Origin: Phycisphaerae bacterium
GTDB lineage: Bacteria; Planctomycetota; Phycisphaerae; UBA1845
Reading direction: 5' to 3'
Length of the DNA: 64,000 bases
NCBI GenBank assembly: GCA_029260075.1
Contig: JAJDDY010000076.1
Span: 30,027 to 94,026 of the forward strand
Below are positions 1 to 8,656 of this stretch, one piece after another. Position 1 is the stretch's first letter, and every line of letters starts with the position of its first letter. Below the pieces are notes generated by a model, which saw nothing but the letters and a program-made list of their open reading frames with translations, had not been told where the DNA came from and made no database searches. The position numbers were made by a program, and so were the translations under genes.

Positions 1-209
1 TCACAGTGTGGGCGGACAGGTATGCCGAAATCCCGTGGCTCGTCCATCTGAGACCCAACGAGCGGAACGGTTTGGCCAAAGCATCGGTAGCCGACTGCTT
101 TCAGGTGAAGTCGGTGTCTCTGAAGCGGTTTGTTTCGCGTCTGGGCGAACTTCATGCTGACGCTATTGACGAAATAGGCGCGGCCATCGCGCTCTGCGTG
201 GGGGCCTAG
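1..209 (+). CDS. MazF/PemK-type mRNA interferase toxin, C-terminal part
   Basis: The open frame runs in from the left edge and ends at TAG 207-209, so only the last 68 or so residues are visible. The segment with GLAKASVADCFQVKSV, then RFVSRLGEL and an alternating helix to the end, matches the C-terminal half of PemK/MazF toxins, where a 'GL.KPS...CDQ' strand precedes a final helix. These toxins cleave mRNA and are normally encoded just after a small antitoxin, which would lie outside the window. The catalytic N-terminal half cannot be seen, so activity cannot be judged. It precedes an anti-phage operon, fitting a defence island. Confidence 0.7.
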   Translation, partial: TVWADRYAEIPWLVHLRPNERNGLAKASVADCFQVKSVSLKRFVSRLGELHADAIDEIGAAIALCVGA

Positions 210-326
210 CGCGACATGATCCGAGTGTTTTCGTACGTCGGGACCTGCATTCAAACGCGGGTCGCAGTCTTATTTGCAGTGTCCGAGATCGTCGGCAGAT
301 GGGTACCGGCGGATTAGAGGCGGTGG

Positions 327-1298
327 ATGATGCGTGAGTTAGGTGGAAACGGTTCCCGACTCCAGACGGGACAAGGACGGCCTTCGGGATACGGGACGGG
401 GAATGTGGAGGCGGTTGGCGTTCTCGACAGCCGTGTGCTTCCGGACCAGGAATTCGCTGGATTGTGGGATGCAATCGTGCTTGACCAAGCCCAGAAGGAC
501 CGCGTTCTAGGGCAAGCCGTCTTGAACTTCTCTCTGCGTGGCAAGGTCGATCGCGGCCGATTACCTATGCACGGTTTGATTCTCCTTCACGGCCCGCCGG
601 GGACGGGCAAGACGTCCTTCGCTCGCGCGCTTGCGTCCCGCGTCGCTGAAATCTTTGTTGGCCGTGGGGCGTTTCTCTTCATCGAGGTTGACCCCCACGG
701 GCTGGCAAGCGCATCGCTAGGCAAGAGCCAGCGTGCCGTAAGCGACTTGCTAGGGCTGACGATCGCCGAGCAGGCGACACGTGGTCCACTCATCGTGCTG
801 CTTGACGAGGTCGAAGCGCTTGCGGCGGACCGGTCGAAGTTGAGTCTGGACGCCAACCCTATCGATGTCCACCGTGCCACGGACGCTGTTCTCACGCAAT
901 TGGATCAGTTGGCGGGCCGATTCTCAAACCTGCTGTTCCTAGCGACTAGCAACTTCACACGCGCGATAGACAAAGCGTTGGTGTCGCGAGCTGACCTTGT
1001 GGAGTACATCGGGCTGCCCGAAGCCGAAGCGTGTCGCAGGATTCTCATCGATGCCGTTGAAGGGCTCGCCGTCGCGCATCCCAAGGTACGCGGCGTGCTC
1101 AACGAGGCTGCGTTCGAGAGCGCTGTCCGAACCTGCGCGGGGCTCGACGCACGGCAGATTCGAAAGACGGTTCTGGCCGCTTGTGCGCTCAACAAGAACA
1201 TTGCTCTTGCCCCGGAACGTCTAACCGCTGAGGACTTGCTCCACGCCGTACAACAGGCGCAGAAACAGGCGGTGCGAATTAAGGAGGATAGCGAGTGA
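327..1298 (+). CDS. cap6: TRIP13/Pch2-like AAA+ ATPase of type III CBASS (Cap6)
   Basis: A 323-residue AAA+ ATPase. Walker A GPPGTGKT is at about residues 89-96, Walker B LIVLLDE at 155-161, a sensor-1 Asn (ATSN) near 209 and an Arg-finger-like SRAD near 221. The short linker and C-terminal helical lid resemble TRIP13/Pch2 rather than proteases. In type III CBASS, Cap6 remodels the HORMA protein and so switches off the CD-NTase in uninfected cells. Its stop overlaps the next start by 4 nt and the HORMA, CD-NTase and Cap4 genes follow, which fixes the role by context. Two adjacent ATGs (327, 330) follow a purine-rich stretch; either could be the start. Confidence 0.88.
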   Translation: MMRELGGNGSRLQTGQGRPSGYGTGNVEAVGVLDSRVLPDQEFAGLWDAIVLDQAQKDRVLGQAVLNFSLRGKVDRGRLPMHGLILLHGPPGTGKTSFARALASRVAEIFVGRGAFLFIEVDPHGLASASLGKSQRAVSDLLGLTIAEQATRGPLIVLLDEVEALAADRSKLSLDANPIDVHRATDAVLTQLDQLAGRFSNLLFLATSNFTRAIDKALVSRADLVEYIGLPEAEACRRILIDAVEGLAVAHPKVRGVLNEAAFESAVRTCAGLDARQIRKTVLAACALNKNIALAPERLTAEDLLHAVQQAQKQAVRIKEDSE

Positions 1299-1768
1299 CC
1301 GTTCTTGCCCGAACCATCCGCGCGACCCCACATCGCGCTTCCAACGAGGCTTGGGATGTCATCGTTGCTTTGCTTGCTCCAAACGCAGGCCCGGCTCGAG
1401 AGGAGTTGAACCGGGTGACTGGGATTGCGTCAGCGCTAATCACATCCGAGGTGCCGAAGGACGATCCGATCGTCGTTTTGGGTGCTGGCCCGCGCGTACG
1501 CATTTACTGTGTCTTCAATGAGGACGCGGTGACAGGCGACAACGCCCGCGAGGAGAAGCTGCCAAGCTCGCCCACCGACGGCGATTGGTCGATGAGCCTG
1601 CCTTGTCCCGAAGAGGATCTCACGTGGGTCAAGGCGGCGCTGGCAAACAAATCGACGCGCATCACCGCCCGCAAAGTCGGAGAAGCCGTGGGAGCCCAAT
1701 CTGACCGGGGCGAAGCGCAGGTCGTAGCATCAACCGCCATCAACAGGGAGGTGTTCCTCCGACCATGA
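1295..1768 (+). CDS. Unrecognised CBASS-operon protein in the Cap8/second-HORMA position
   Basis: A 157-residue protein starting at GTG 1295, overlapping cap6 by 4 nt and the HORMA gene by 4 nt, so translation is probably coupled across all three. I see no catalytic motif, signal or membrane segment. The middle (residues about 65-120: RIYCVFNED, then GDW.MSLPCP and DLTWVKAAL) has a conserved-looking globular pattern and the tail ends REVFLRP. In characterised type III CBASS operons a second, divergent HORMA-like protein (Cap8) often sits between the TRIP13-like gene and the HORMA gene; position and size fit, but the fold is inference. The C-terminal tail might serve as a closure-type peptide for the neighbouring HORMA protein. 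Confidence 0.55.
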   Translation: MTVLARTIRATPHRASNEAWDVIVALLAPNAGPAREELNRVTGIASALITSEVPKDDPIVVLGAGPRVRIYCVFNEDAVTGDNAREEKLPSSPTDGDWSMSLPCPEEDLTWVKAALANKSTRITARKVGEAVGAQSDRGEAQVVASTAINREVFLRP

Positions 1769-2271
1769 GTACATTCGTCATCGTCAACACCTTTACCCAT
1801 TCCGCAACATATGTGGCGGACAAGGTACTGCTTTCGCTCAAGGACATCATCCGCGACAGCGGACTCAGTCCCGAGAAGCTCGCAAACGAATGGCGCACGC
1901 TCCAACACGGGATCAGCACGTGGCTGGCGAGCAAGGATTTGCAAGCTGTGCACCTGGAGGTATTCAATCCCTATACGGATAGCCTGATCGGCCGTTGGGA
2001 CTTCGACCTTTACTACGGGACGGCAGGCGACGGCGCCATGTGGGTCAACACTGAGGACATCAAATACCACATTCTTAAGGCTGGCCATTGGCCTTCAACA
2101 TGCGAATATCGCATCGTCACGACGATAAAGCCCGGCAGCACTCTGGCGAGTGGATGGTCCGGTACTACCTTCCGTTCGACGGAGGGGTTTGTTCGGCAAA
2201 GCATCGGCACCACGATCGACGGCAACGGGTATGTCAGCGCCGGAACGGCGTATTGGAGGAAGTCATCGTGA
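1765..2271 (+). CDS. cap7: Bacterial HORMA-domain protein (Cap7) of type III CBASS
   Basis: 168 residues. The N-terminus (STFVIVNTFTHSATYVADKVL), then LKDIIRDSGL, a central W...GI.TWL and the V.LE..NP.TD.L..RWDFDL strand are the pattern of bacterial CBASS HORMA proteins. These sense a peptide, change from open to closed state and activate the partner CD-NTase; TRIP13/Cap6 reverses this. ATG 1765 overlaps the upstream stop and the TGA at 2269-2271 overlaps the GTG start of the CD-NTase (GTGA). The C-terminal half (residues about 100-168), with its Gly/Thr/Ser-rich strands, would hold the moving safety-belt region. Confidence 0.8.
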   Translation: MSTFVIVNTFTHSATYVADKVLLSLKDIIRDSGLSPEKLANEWRTLQHGISTWLASKDLQAVHLEVFNPYTDSLIGRWDFDLYYGTAGDGAMWVNTEDIKYHILKAGHWPSTCEYRIVTTIKPGSTLASGWSGTTFRSTEGFVRQSIGTTIDGNGYVSAGTAYWRKSS

Positions 2272-3161
2272 TCAACGTCGCAGATGCCTTTAGCAAGTTC
2301 CGCAGCCGTTTGGAATTGACCAACAAAGAGCAGGAGGACGCCTCGCGCAGGCACAAAGAGATTCGCGATTACCTAAGAACCAAGTTCGACATCGATCGCG
2401 ATTTTCTGACCGGGTCGTACAAGCGATGGACCAAGACCAAGCCGCTCAAGGACGTGGATATCCTCTGTGTGCTCGGAGAAAAGGAAAGTCATCGACGAGA
2501 TGAGCCGCCAGCGGATCTACTCAAGGAATTTGAAGATGCTCTTGTCGCGAAGTACGGCCGGAGCAACGTATCTCGCCAGCGTCGCTCCGTGACGGTTGAC
2601 TTCGGCGTCAAACCCAATGCGGACGAAGATACGGATGGAAAAGTCATGAGTTTTGATGTCGTTCCCGCGTTCAACAAGAGCAAACACTATGAGATTCCTG
2701 ATACGAGCAACCCTAATGGATGGACGGAAACCGACCCTGAGATTCACTATCAAAAAGCCGTGGTGGCTCAAGACAACTACGACAGGCAATGGAAGGGCAT
2801 CGTAAGGATGGCCAAGAAGTGGAATGCCCACCGTGAAAAGCCGGTGAAGCCGTCGTTTTTGATCGAGGTAATGGCTCTGGAACTGCTTGTGCCACCCTTC
2901 GGGGGCGATTTTCGTTACGAGCTCAAAGGACTGTTCGCGTCACTGGCCGATCGCATCCACGAAGCCTGGCCTGATCCGGCCGGGCTGGGACCGCCGGTAA
3001 GCGACGGCATGGACAATACGGCGCGCGACACTGCGAAGCAGGAATTGTTGAGCGCCTCCAATGCGGCTGCCGTTGCTATTCAGCTTGAACGGACGGGCAA
3101 GAACGGCGACGCGCTGCGTGCATGGCGCGACTTGTTCGGTCCGCTTTTTCCACTCTCTTGA
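2268..3161 (+). CDS. CD-NTase (cGAS/DncV-like nucleotidyltransferase) of type III CBASS
   Basis: 297 residues from GTG 2268, chosen because GGAGGA lies 7 nt upstream and the start overlaps the HORMA stop; an ATG further upstream in the same frame would run far into the HORMA gene. The nucleotidyltransferase core is visible: GS at about residues 49-50, D62/D64 in the KDVDIL strand and a third acidic residue D130 in MSFDVVPAF. A helical C-terminal domain follows. The enzyme should make a cyclic oligonucleotide messenger when activated by the HORMA protein. The regulators suggest a CdnC/CdnD-type enzyme, but clade and product cannot be told by eye. Confidence 0.88.
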   Translation: MINVADAFSKFRSRLELTNKEQEDASRRHKEIRDYLRTKFDIDRDFLTGSYKRWTKTKPLKDVDILCVLGEKESHRRDEPPADLLKEFEDALVAKYGRSNVSRQRRSVTVDFGVKPNADEDTDGKVMSFDVVPAFNKSKHYEIPDTSNPNGWTETDPEIHYQKAVVAQDNYDRQWKGIVRMAKKWNAHREKPVKPSFLIEVMALELLVPPFGGDFRYELKGLFASLADRIHEAWPDPAGLGPPVSDGMDNTARDTAKQELLSASNAAAVAIQLERTGKNGDALRAWRDLFGPLFPLS

Positions 3162-3170
3162 CGAGGGCGA

Positions 3171-4661
3171 ATGCCGATGGCGAACGCAGTTGCAGCGAGA
3201 CTTAAGGGCGATGACTACCAACATCTCTTTGCGTGGTGGCTCGCATTAGAATTGCTGATGCCACGGCGCACCGTGGTAACGGTTATCGTCGAGGACGCGA
3301 ATGCTGTCTCTGTCGACGATGTGACCCTGCTGCGCGAGGAGGGTGCCCAGTTCGCCGACCGTTACCACCAAATCAAGTACCACGTCGATCATCGGAAGGG
3401 TTACTGCGTCGACGCGCTGACGGAACAAGAAGGAAAGAAGTGCAGTCTACTTCAGAAGTGGTTCCGATCCTGGGAGACTCTGGTCGCGGGTCGTCCGGAC
3501 CGACCGCTTGAGATTGAGATCGTCAGCAATTGGTCCTGGGTGGCGGGCGACGAATTGGGCGGATTTCTGGATGGAGTGTCGAACGGCTTTAAGGAAAAGT
3601 TCTTCACGGCCCCCGACAAAACTAAGGAATTGACGCTGCGGACGAAGCTGGCGGACCATGTTCGCGCCACACTGGAGCGTTTTGACGCGTTTGCTCGTAC
3701 GCTACGATTCCACTTCGGCTCTGGCTGCTGGAAGGACATGATCGAGCGTACAGCAGAGCGGATGGAGAACAATGGTCTAAGGTATGATGAGAACGCGTTG
3801 CTCATGGCTGTTGGCATCGTCAGGGGGTGGGTGAAAGCAGGTCGGCAGGAAATCAACAAGGACGCGCTGGAGGCGGTCATCGCGCAGCACGATCTTAGAT
3901 TGCCGAAGGATGAGCGACCTGCAGTCAATATTTACGTGGCGACTATTAAGGACCAGAAGTCTAATATTGCGCCGGACTATTCTCTCGATTGGCGGCATTA
4001 CTTCACTGGCAACCCAGCGATGCGGGGGCACGATACGGTGGACCCGGCTGATTGGAACGGCAAAATGCTGCCCGAACTCCGGCAGATCGAATCGCAGATC
4101 TGCTCCGAATCGACGAGTCGATTCGTGCGTGTCCGGGGACTAGCACGCCTGTCGGCGTGGTTTGCGCTCGGCCACGTGTTCTCCGATGTGGCGGGGTATA
4201 CGATCGAGGTCGATCAGCAAGGAGAGCTTTGGCAAAGCGATGCGAATCCAAGCACTGATTTCACCCTCACAAGCACCGGCTTCGATGAGATCGCCCTCGA
4301 TGCGGACGGGGATGTCGTCGCGGTTGGGATCAGTGTAAGCCACAATGCGGAAAGCGATATCCGCCAGCATCTTCAGCACCGGACTGAGCAGATCAAGGCC
4401 GCCATGTTCGTGCGGCCAACCCGGATCCTTGACATGTGTTGTCTACGGCACGCTAGCGATGCTGTGGCTCTTGCAAATGGCGTGAAACCGTTGATCCGCG
4501 ACTTCGTCAGTCATCAAAGAGCTCAACGTGTATTTCTGTTTTACGCAGGCCCCTTGAGCGGCGCGTGTTTCATAGGCCGCCGGTTGAACGCCGTGTGCCG
4601 GGAGATTCAGATCATGGAATGGTCGAACCCGGGCTACATGCCATCGTTTACGCTGGCGTGA
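3171..4661 (+). CDS. cap4: Cap4-like CBASS effector: DUF4297-type endonuclease plus SAVED sensor
   Basis: 496 residues, starting 9 nt after the CD-NTase stop. The N-terminus (GDDYQHLFAWWLALELL, acidic VSVDD at about 46-50 and the strand YHQIKY at 65-70) matches the PD-(D/E)XK endonuclease domain of Cap4; D49/D50, Q67 and K69 are the likely metal-site residues. The C-terminal half, with VGISVSHN near 390, the strand VFLFYAGPLSGACFIGRRLN and a final EW..PGYMPSFTL, fits a SAVED domain that binds the CD-NTase product. Known Cap4 proteins oligomerise on ligand binding and degrade DNA indiscriminately, killing the infected cell. NucC is the better known type III effector; a SAVED effector here is a less studied pairing. 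Confidence 0.85.
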   Translation: MPMANAVAARLKGDDYQHLFAWWLALELLMPRRTVVTVIVEDANAVSVDDVTLLREEGAQFADRYHQIKYHVDHRKGYCVDALTEQEGKKCSLLQKWFRSWETLVAGRPDRPLEIEIVSNWSWVAGDELGGFLDGVSNGFKEKFFTAPDKTKELTLRTKLADHVRATLERFDAFARTLRFHFGSGCWKDMIERTAERMENNGLRYDENALLMAVGIVRGWVKAGRQEINKDALEAVIAQHDLRLPKDERPAVNIYVATIKDQKSNIAPDYSLDWRHYFTGNPAMRGHDTVDPADWNGKMLPELRQIESQICSESTSRFVRVRGLARLSAWFALGHVFSDVAGYTIEVDQQGELWQSDANPSTDFTLTSTGFDEIALDADGDVVAVGISVSHNAESDIRQHLQHRTEQIKAAMFVRPTRILDMCCLRHASDAVALANGVKPLIRDFVSHQRAQRVFLFYAGPLSGACFIGRRLNAVCREIQIMEWSNPGYMPSFTLA

Positions 4662-4753
4662 AGCAGGCTGCGATTGATGGATACCCCCTGTTGTCGGGTT
4701 CGATTCGCGCGGGTGCCCCGCCTCCAAAGGAGAGAGGTCGCCGGCCCAGCCAT

Positions 4754-5584
4754 CTACCCAGGATACTCATCTATTGGCATTCCTCCAAGGTTTGTCATTG
4801 CCGCGGCGGCCTCGATCGCCCGACCGAAGCGATCATATAACCGTGACGTGTCAATGGAGACGAAGCGAGGTGTCAGATTGAATCCACCGACCACGTTAGC
4901 CCCACCAAGGTAACCAAGAGCCCTAAGGACGAAATTGCCCAAGGTTCCGTCCATCGGCACCACGATGTTGCATTCACATGCCGCCTTGTCGATGAGAAGT
5001 GGGAACATCCGAGTCTGTTTATACCCGCGACTCTTCAGCTCTTTGACGATCAGCTCGGCGCTATCCAGGCTCTCATCCACCGATTCCAGATAGCCTCTCT
5101 CGTTGTCCGCCGCCAGGACACCGATGACGGGCTGAACACCGAGCTTCTCGCAGATTCTCGCGGCCTGTGTCGCAAGATAGCATCGTCCCGCTACAGTGGC
5201 GTCGTCGTGCTGAACCACCGGCGTCAGAAACCACTCGTTTTCGCGCAAATCCTGAACAAGGCATGGGCACATCAAGTCCCGGGAGAAACCGAATTGCCGG
5301 TTCATGCTCTCATGGTAATGCGTGTAGTAGAGCTGCCCACGTACGACGGCGTCAACACGACCGCTTGCAACCAACGACGCGAGCGCCTCACCGATGGCCG
5401 GTTCACTTTCAGCGCAAACGCTTTCGTAGCCGGGAACATCGGCTCCCACGGCGACAATATCCGCGAATTGAGCACCATCTTCAAGGCCAGCCAGGAACTC
5501 CGGCGTGACGCGAACAACTCCAATCGCCACGCGCCGACGTGACGCGCACGCGCTCTTCCGCAATGCTTCCAGCAGCCCCGTCAT
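4754..5584 (-). CDS. MtxX-like protein (phosphotransacetylase-related fold)
   Basis: About 276 residues. It resembles MtxX/methanogen marker 4 proteins, annotated as putative methyltransferases but related to phosphate acetyl/butyryl transferases: VAIGVVRVTPEFL near the start, 'RGQLYY', VIGVLAADNERGY and a C-terminal GGANVVGGFNLTPRFVSIDTSR. The ATG at 5584 has GGGAAG upstream and matches the family N-terminus; an in-frame ATG at 5641 would add 19 weak residues. Last gene of the minus-strand operon, after the diiron protein. The enzymatic role is unknown; context suggests it acts on a product made by its neighbours. Odd because these proteins are best known from methanogens. Confidence 0.6.
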   Translation of the reverse strand: MTGLLEALRKSACASRRRVAIGVVRVTPEFLAGLEDGAQFADIVAVGADVPGYESVCAESEPAIGEALASLVASGRVDAVVRGQLYYTHYHESMNRQFGFSRDLMCPCLVQDLRENEWFLTPVVQHDDATVAGRCYLATQAARICEKLGVQPVIGVLAADNERGYLESVDESLDSAELIVKELKSRGYKQTRMFPLLIDKAACECNIVVPMDGTLGNFVLRALGYLGGANVVGGFNLTPRFVSIDTSRLYDRFGRAIEAAAAMTNLGGMPIDEYPG

Positions 5585-5647
5585 GATGCAATCTTCCCGA
5601 GAGTCACTGTTCCGGCTTGCACCCAACTGTACATTGAACACGCCGGA

Positions 5648-6322
5648 TCATTCCGCGCCGGCGGTCAGCAACCCCTTGCTGCGAAGCTGCGCATGTAGGT
5701 CCGCCCAGAATTTCGCGTGAGCATCGATCCCTGCCTGGGTCCAGGTAGCACGCGCGGCATGCATCTTTTCCCTGTCCTTGGTTTCGGCTTGCTCTTCCAG
5801 ATACTGAATCGCGGCGTCGATATGCTCGGCGTGCTGTGCTTCGACTTCGGTTCGATGGGCTGCGAAGTACGCCAGATCGAGGTTGTCGCCGCCAAGCTTT
5901 CGCCGGAGACATTCCTCCAAAGGTTGGAGGAACGTCTGGGAGATCGCCTCTGTACCCGGGCCCAGCACGCATAGGCTTTCGTATGTGTTCTGCTCGGCGA
6001 AAACGTCGTAGAACCAGTTCTCCGCTGCCCGGGTCTCGTCCGTGGGATGATATTGCTCCACACCGGCGACACCGAAGGACGCCATCGTGCGGTCCAGCAA
6101 AGCCAAGTGTGAAGGCTCCCCGTCAAGAGAGCCGCATTCCTCGACTAGATTGGGCAACAACCACTGCCAGATGCGCTCGTGTTCGGATCGGCCGATCACC
6201 AAAGCCAGCCACTGCGGAAACCGGTGGACTAAATAGCGGTATTCAAGGAGCACCGTCTCCACGGCCCGTCGCGGAATATCGCGCAACCATTCGACATCAA
6301 TCACATGTGCGCTCGTTCCCAT
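5648..6322 (-). CDS. Haem-oxygenase-like diiron (iron-containing redox) protein
   Basis: 224 residues, helical, with the acidic/His pattern of the TENA/PqqC/haem-oxygenase-like fold: YFAAHRTEVEAQHAEH near 155-170 and an E in 'QNTYESLCVLGPGTEAIS' near 113-128. In the diiron branch (HDO enzymes) such residues bind two irons and oxidise small amino-acid-like substrates or fatty acids. The ATG directly follows the TAG of the upstream gene, with AAGGAGGAGGT as an excellent ribosome site. With an amino-acid-type importer in the same operon, a diiron oxygenase acting on an imported or tailored amino acid is a reasonable inference. The substrate is not known. Confidence 0.65.
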   Translation of the reverse strand: MGTSAHVIDVEWLRDIPRRAVETVLLEYRYLVHRFPQWLALVIGRSEHERIWQWLLPNLVEECGSLDGEPSHLALLDRTMASFGVAGVEQYHPTDETRAAENWFYDVFAEQNTYESLCVLGPGTEAISQTFLQPLEECLRRKLGGDNLDLAYFAAHRTEVEAQHAEHIDAAIQYLEEQAETKDREKMHAARATWTQAGIDAHAKFWADLHAQLRSKGLLTAGAE

Positions 6323-8656
6323 CTATACCTCCTCCTTGACAAACAGTTCGACTTGTTCAACCTCGTTTGCCTTTGGGCTAAAAAACAACGTCACGGGACC
6401 ATCCGCCGAGATCTTCACGGCGAACGCACTTAGACCGGGCAAGTTACTCGCAAGTGTAAGAACGAAGGACTGCGCGGTTCGGGCCTTGGTTCCTTCGGCC
6501 TTCGCTAGTTCATGATTGCAAATCACTTGTTTGCCGAACGCACGAATGTATCCATCCGCTGCGTCCGGAGATTCGCGATCGGGCCCGCAAAGAACTATGG
6601 CACCGTCGATCATCGCCGCTCGCACGATGAGATTGCCAACATCGGGGTCCAGCGCCCACTGTTTTTCGTGATGGCATGATTCTCCAGAAGTTCCTGCTTC
6701 AACGACGCGCTCAGTGGATCCCGAATCAACCGCACGCAGCAAATATCTTCCGGTCACCCAACGCGGCTGTTTTGGTTCGGGTGTGTCACCCTTCCCAAAG
6801 GAAATGCCATGAAACACACGCGTGCCATTCGTTGGAGGGCCGCCTTGCGAAACTACACGCCCTTCGGTTTTGGGAACCTCAGTTTCCGCGTCCTCGTACA
6901 ACGCATTTTTCAAGCCCTCATCGTTCCATGGTGTCGGCAAGTAGACGATGAAGCCGCCGTGGGCGTCTTCCCGAACCATCGAAGAGGTTTGCAGCGCCGC
7001 GTTGCACACAGCACTTACGAGCGATCGAAGTCGCCCTGGGTCTTGGCATGCGTCCGTCCATTTCTCCACTCGATCGTCTTCAAGAGGATCCTGATACCTC
7101 CGCCATCCCTTTCCATCCCGGTATCCGAGAAGTCGGCCGCCATGAAAGACACGAATGTGCGACCCTGGGCCGACGACCGCTCCCACTGCCCAGCGAAACG
7201 TTTTGGTTAGAAACACGTACGGTCGGTACTCTTGTGACCACAAGACACCGTCGGACCAGCCCATTAAGGCTTCCTCAAAATCGGCGAGTTCGATGACCTT
7301 GAGAGGCGCGGGTGCGTTGTGTTCATTGAACGCTTTTCCAAGGTAAGGAACCACCACGGCGCGGTCTTCAGGTCCTTCGATCAAATGCACATGTGTGAGT
7401 GGAGATAGGTCGACCAGCGATAAGTAGCCTGGGTCTTTTGTCCGCCAGGTGATCGGAACGGAGCCAAGCTCTAGCGGACGCTTTCCGGGCCAAAAACGGA
7501 GCAGGCCCGCGGCGCCGAGAAGAAAGCCAATACGGAGGTGCCGTCCTTCAAGCTTCTCGTCACAGAATCGGGCACAATAGTCGAGAAAAGACTGTGTGGT
7601 GCACATCACCGCTTCGGAAAAGTCGGATCCCCAGCACTCCTTGCCGCGAGCGGCCTTCGCGATGTTTCGAAGGAGCGTCTCCGGGACGCCGGTGCCCCTA
7701 AACGGACTTGAATCGCCCGTGTACTTGGATCTTACGGGGTCGTCCGCAACTTGTCCCTGCTGCCCCATTACCAGTTCCACTACTTGCTGCAGGGGTACGC
7801 AGCCATTGGGCTTTTCCGGATTGAGCGTGTCCGGGCTGATAATTGTCACGCCTGCCACTGTTCCAAAGGGATACTCCGGGCGGAGCAACAAGGTGATGGT
7901 TTCCCTTCCGAAAAGTGCCGTTCCGGGATCTGTCTCTCCTACAGCGTAGGTGCTCAATTGGAAAATGGCCGACATGATAGCTCGATAAGCGACGACCGAA
8001 GGCGTGATTCGCATTTTCTGGCAGAGCTTCTGTGCCCCGCACGCATAGTCATTGAAAGACATACCATGGGGCGCAAACAACGCTTCAATGATGTTGCGGT
8101 CCGCCCCATGCCTGGCCAACCTTAACATGTCGGGGCTGACAAATACCCCCATTCGCTCGTAGTGAAGGTCGAATCTGGAACCCAACAACGTCTCAAGAAG
8201 TTGCTTTTCTTGAGCCCATGGCCGAAGTTTCCCACCCTGCCAGACATTAAAGAACTTTCCCGGATCATCGTCTTCGCGTTTTTCGGCATCGAAGTGATGA
8301 CAGCTTTCGCCATTCTCAAGGCCATAGGTCACCCGGACGCAGAGTGCGAGCGGTTTTGATGGCCCTCTGTTGGCCGGCGAGGATGAGTAGCATAATGAAT
8401 CCAGAACATGGTTTAGGGTGTGCAAACCTGACTCGGTGTTCTTTTCTTGTATTTGCTTTGCCCTAGGCTGGGCCACGGCGTTCGGATGTGTCTTGATTGT
8501 GACCGCCGGGGCGTCGCAGTGGAGCACATTGCGCAGGTGATATCCGATGCAGTATTTCTTCACGGAGGCAGGCATGACTTCTGCGATGTCCTTCGCGTAC
8601 TTCGCAGCCATAGTGCTCAGGTACGATGTGATTCTGTCCTCGGACTCGGGTTTCAT
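6323..8656 (-). CDS. Large protein with a degenerate diadenylate-cyclase (DisA_N)-like C-terminal domain
   Basis: 777 residues, no signal peptide or obvious membrane helix. The last 230 or so residues resemble DAC/DisA_N domains: a helix then GGFIVYLP (about 560-567), IDGAIVLCG near 683-691, GYIRAFGKQVI near 702-712, and EGTKART at 721-727 where active cyclases have GTRHR. Loss of the RHR triad suggests a non-catalytic nucleotide-binding domain or altered chemistry. The N-terminal 500 residues contain paired Cys/His stretches (for example ESCHHFDAEKREDD) but I recognise no family. The gene overlaps the ABC ATPase gene upstream by 4 nt and abuts the diiron gene. It is probably a sensor or synthase controlling the operon's pathway; function unassigned. 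Confidence 0.5.
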   Translation of the reverse strand: MKPESEDRITSYLSTMAAKYAKDIAEVMPASVKKYCIGYHLRNVLHCDAPAVTIKTHPNAVAQPRAKQIQEKNTESGLHTLNHVLDSLCYSSSPANRGPSKPLALCVRVTYGLENGESCHHFDAEKREDDDPGKFFNVWQGGKLRPWAQEKQLLETLLGSRFDLHYERMGVFVSPDMLRLARHGADRNIIEALFAPHGMSFNDYACGAQKLCQKMRITPSVVAYRAIMSAIFQLSTYAVGETDPGTALFGRETITLLLRPEYPFGTVAGVTIISPDTLNPEKPNGCVPLQQVVELVMGQQGQVADDPVRSKYTGDSSPFRGTGVPETLLRNIAKAARGKECWGSDFSEAVMCTTQSFLDYCARFCDEKLEGRHLRIGFLLGAAGLLRFWPGKRPLELGSVPITWRTKDPGYLSLVDLSPLTHVHLIEGPEDRAVVVPYLGKAFNEHNAPAPLKVIELADFEEALMGWSDGVLWSQEYRPYVFLTKTFRWAVGAVVGPGSHIRVFHGGRLLGYRDGKGWRRYQDPLEDDRVEKWTDACQDPGRLRSLVSAVCNAALQTSSMVREDAHGGFIVYLPTPWNDEGLKNALYEDAETEVPKTEGRVVSQGGPPTNGTRVFHGISFGKGDTPEPKQPRWVTGRYLLRAVDSGSTERVVEAGTSGESCHHEKQWALDPDVGNLIVRAAMIDGAIVLCGPDRESPDAADGYIRAFGKQVICNHELAKAEGTKARTAQSFVLTLASNLPGLSAFAVKISADGPVTLFFSPKANEVEQVELFVKEEV

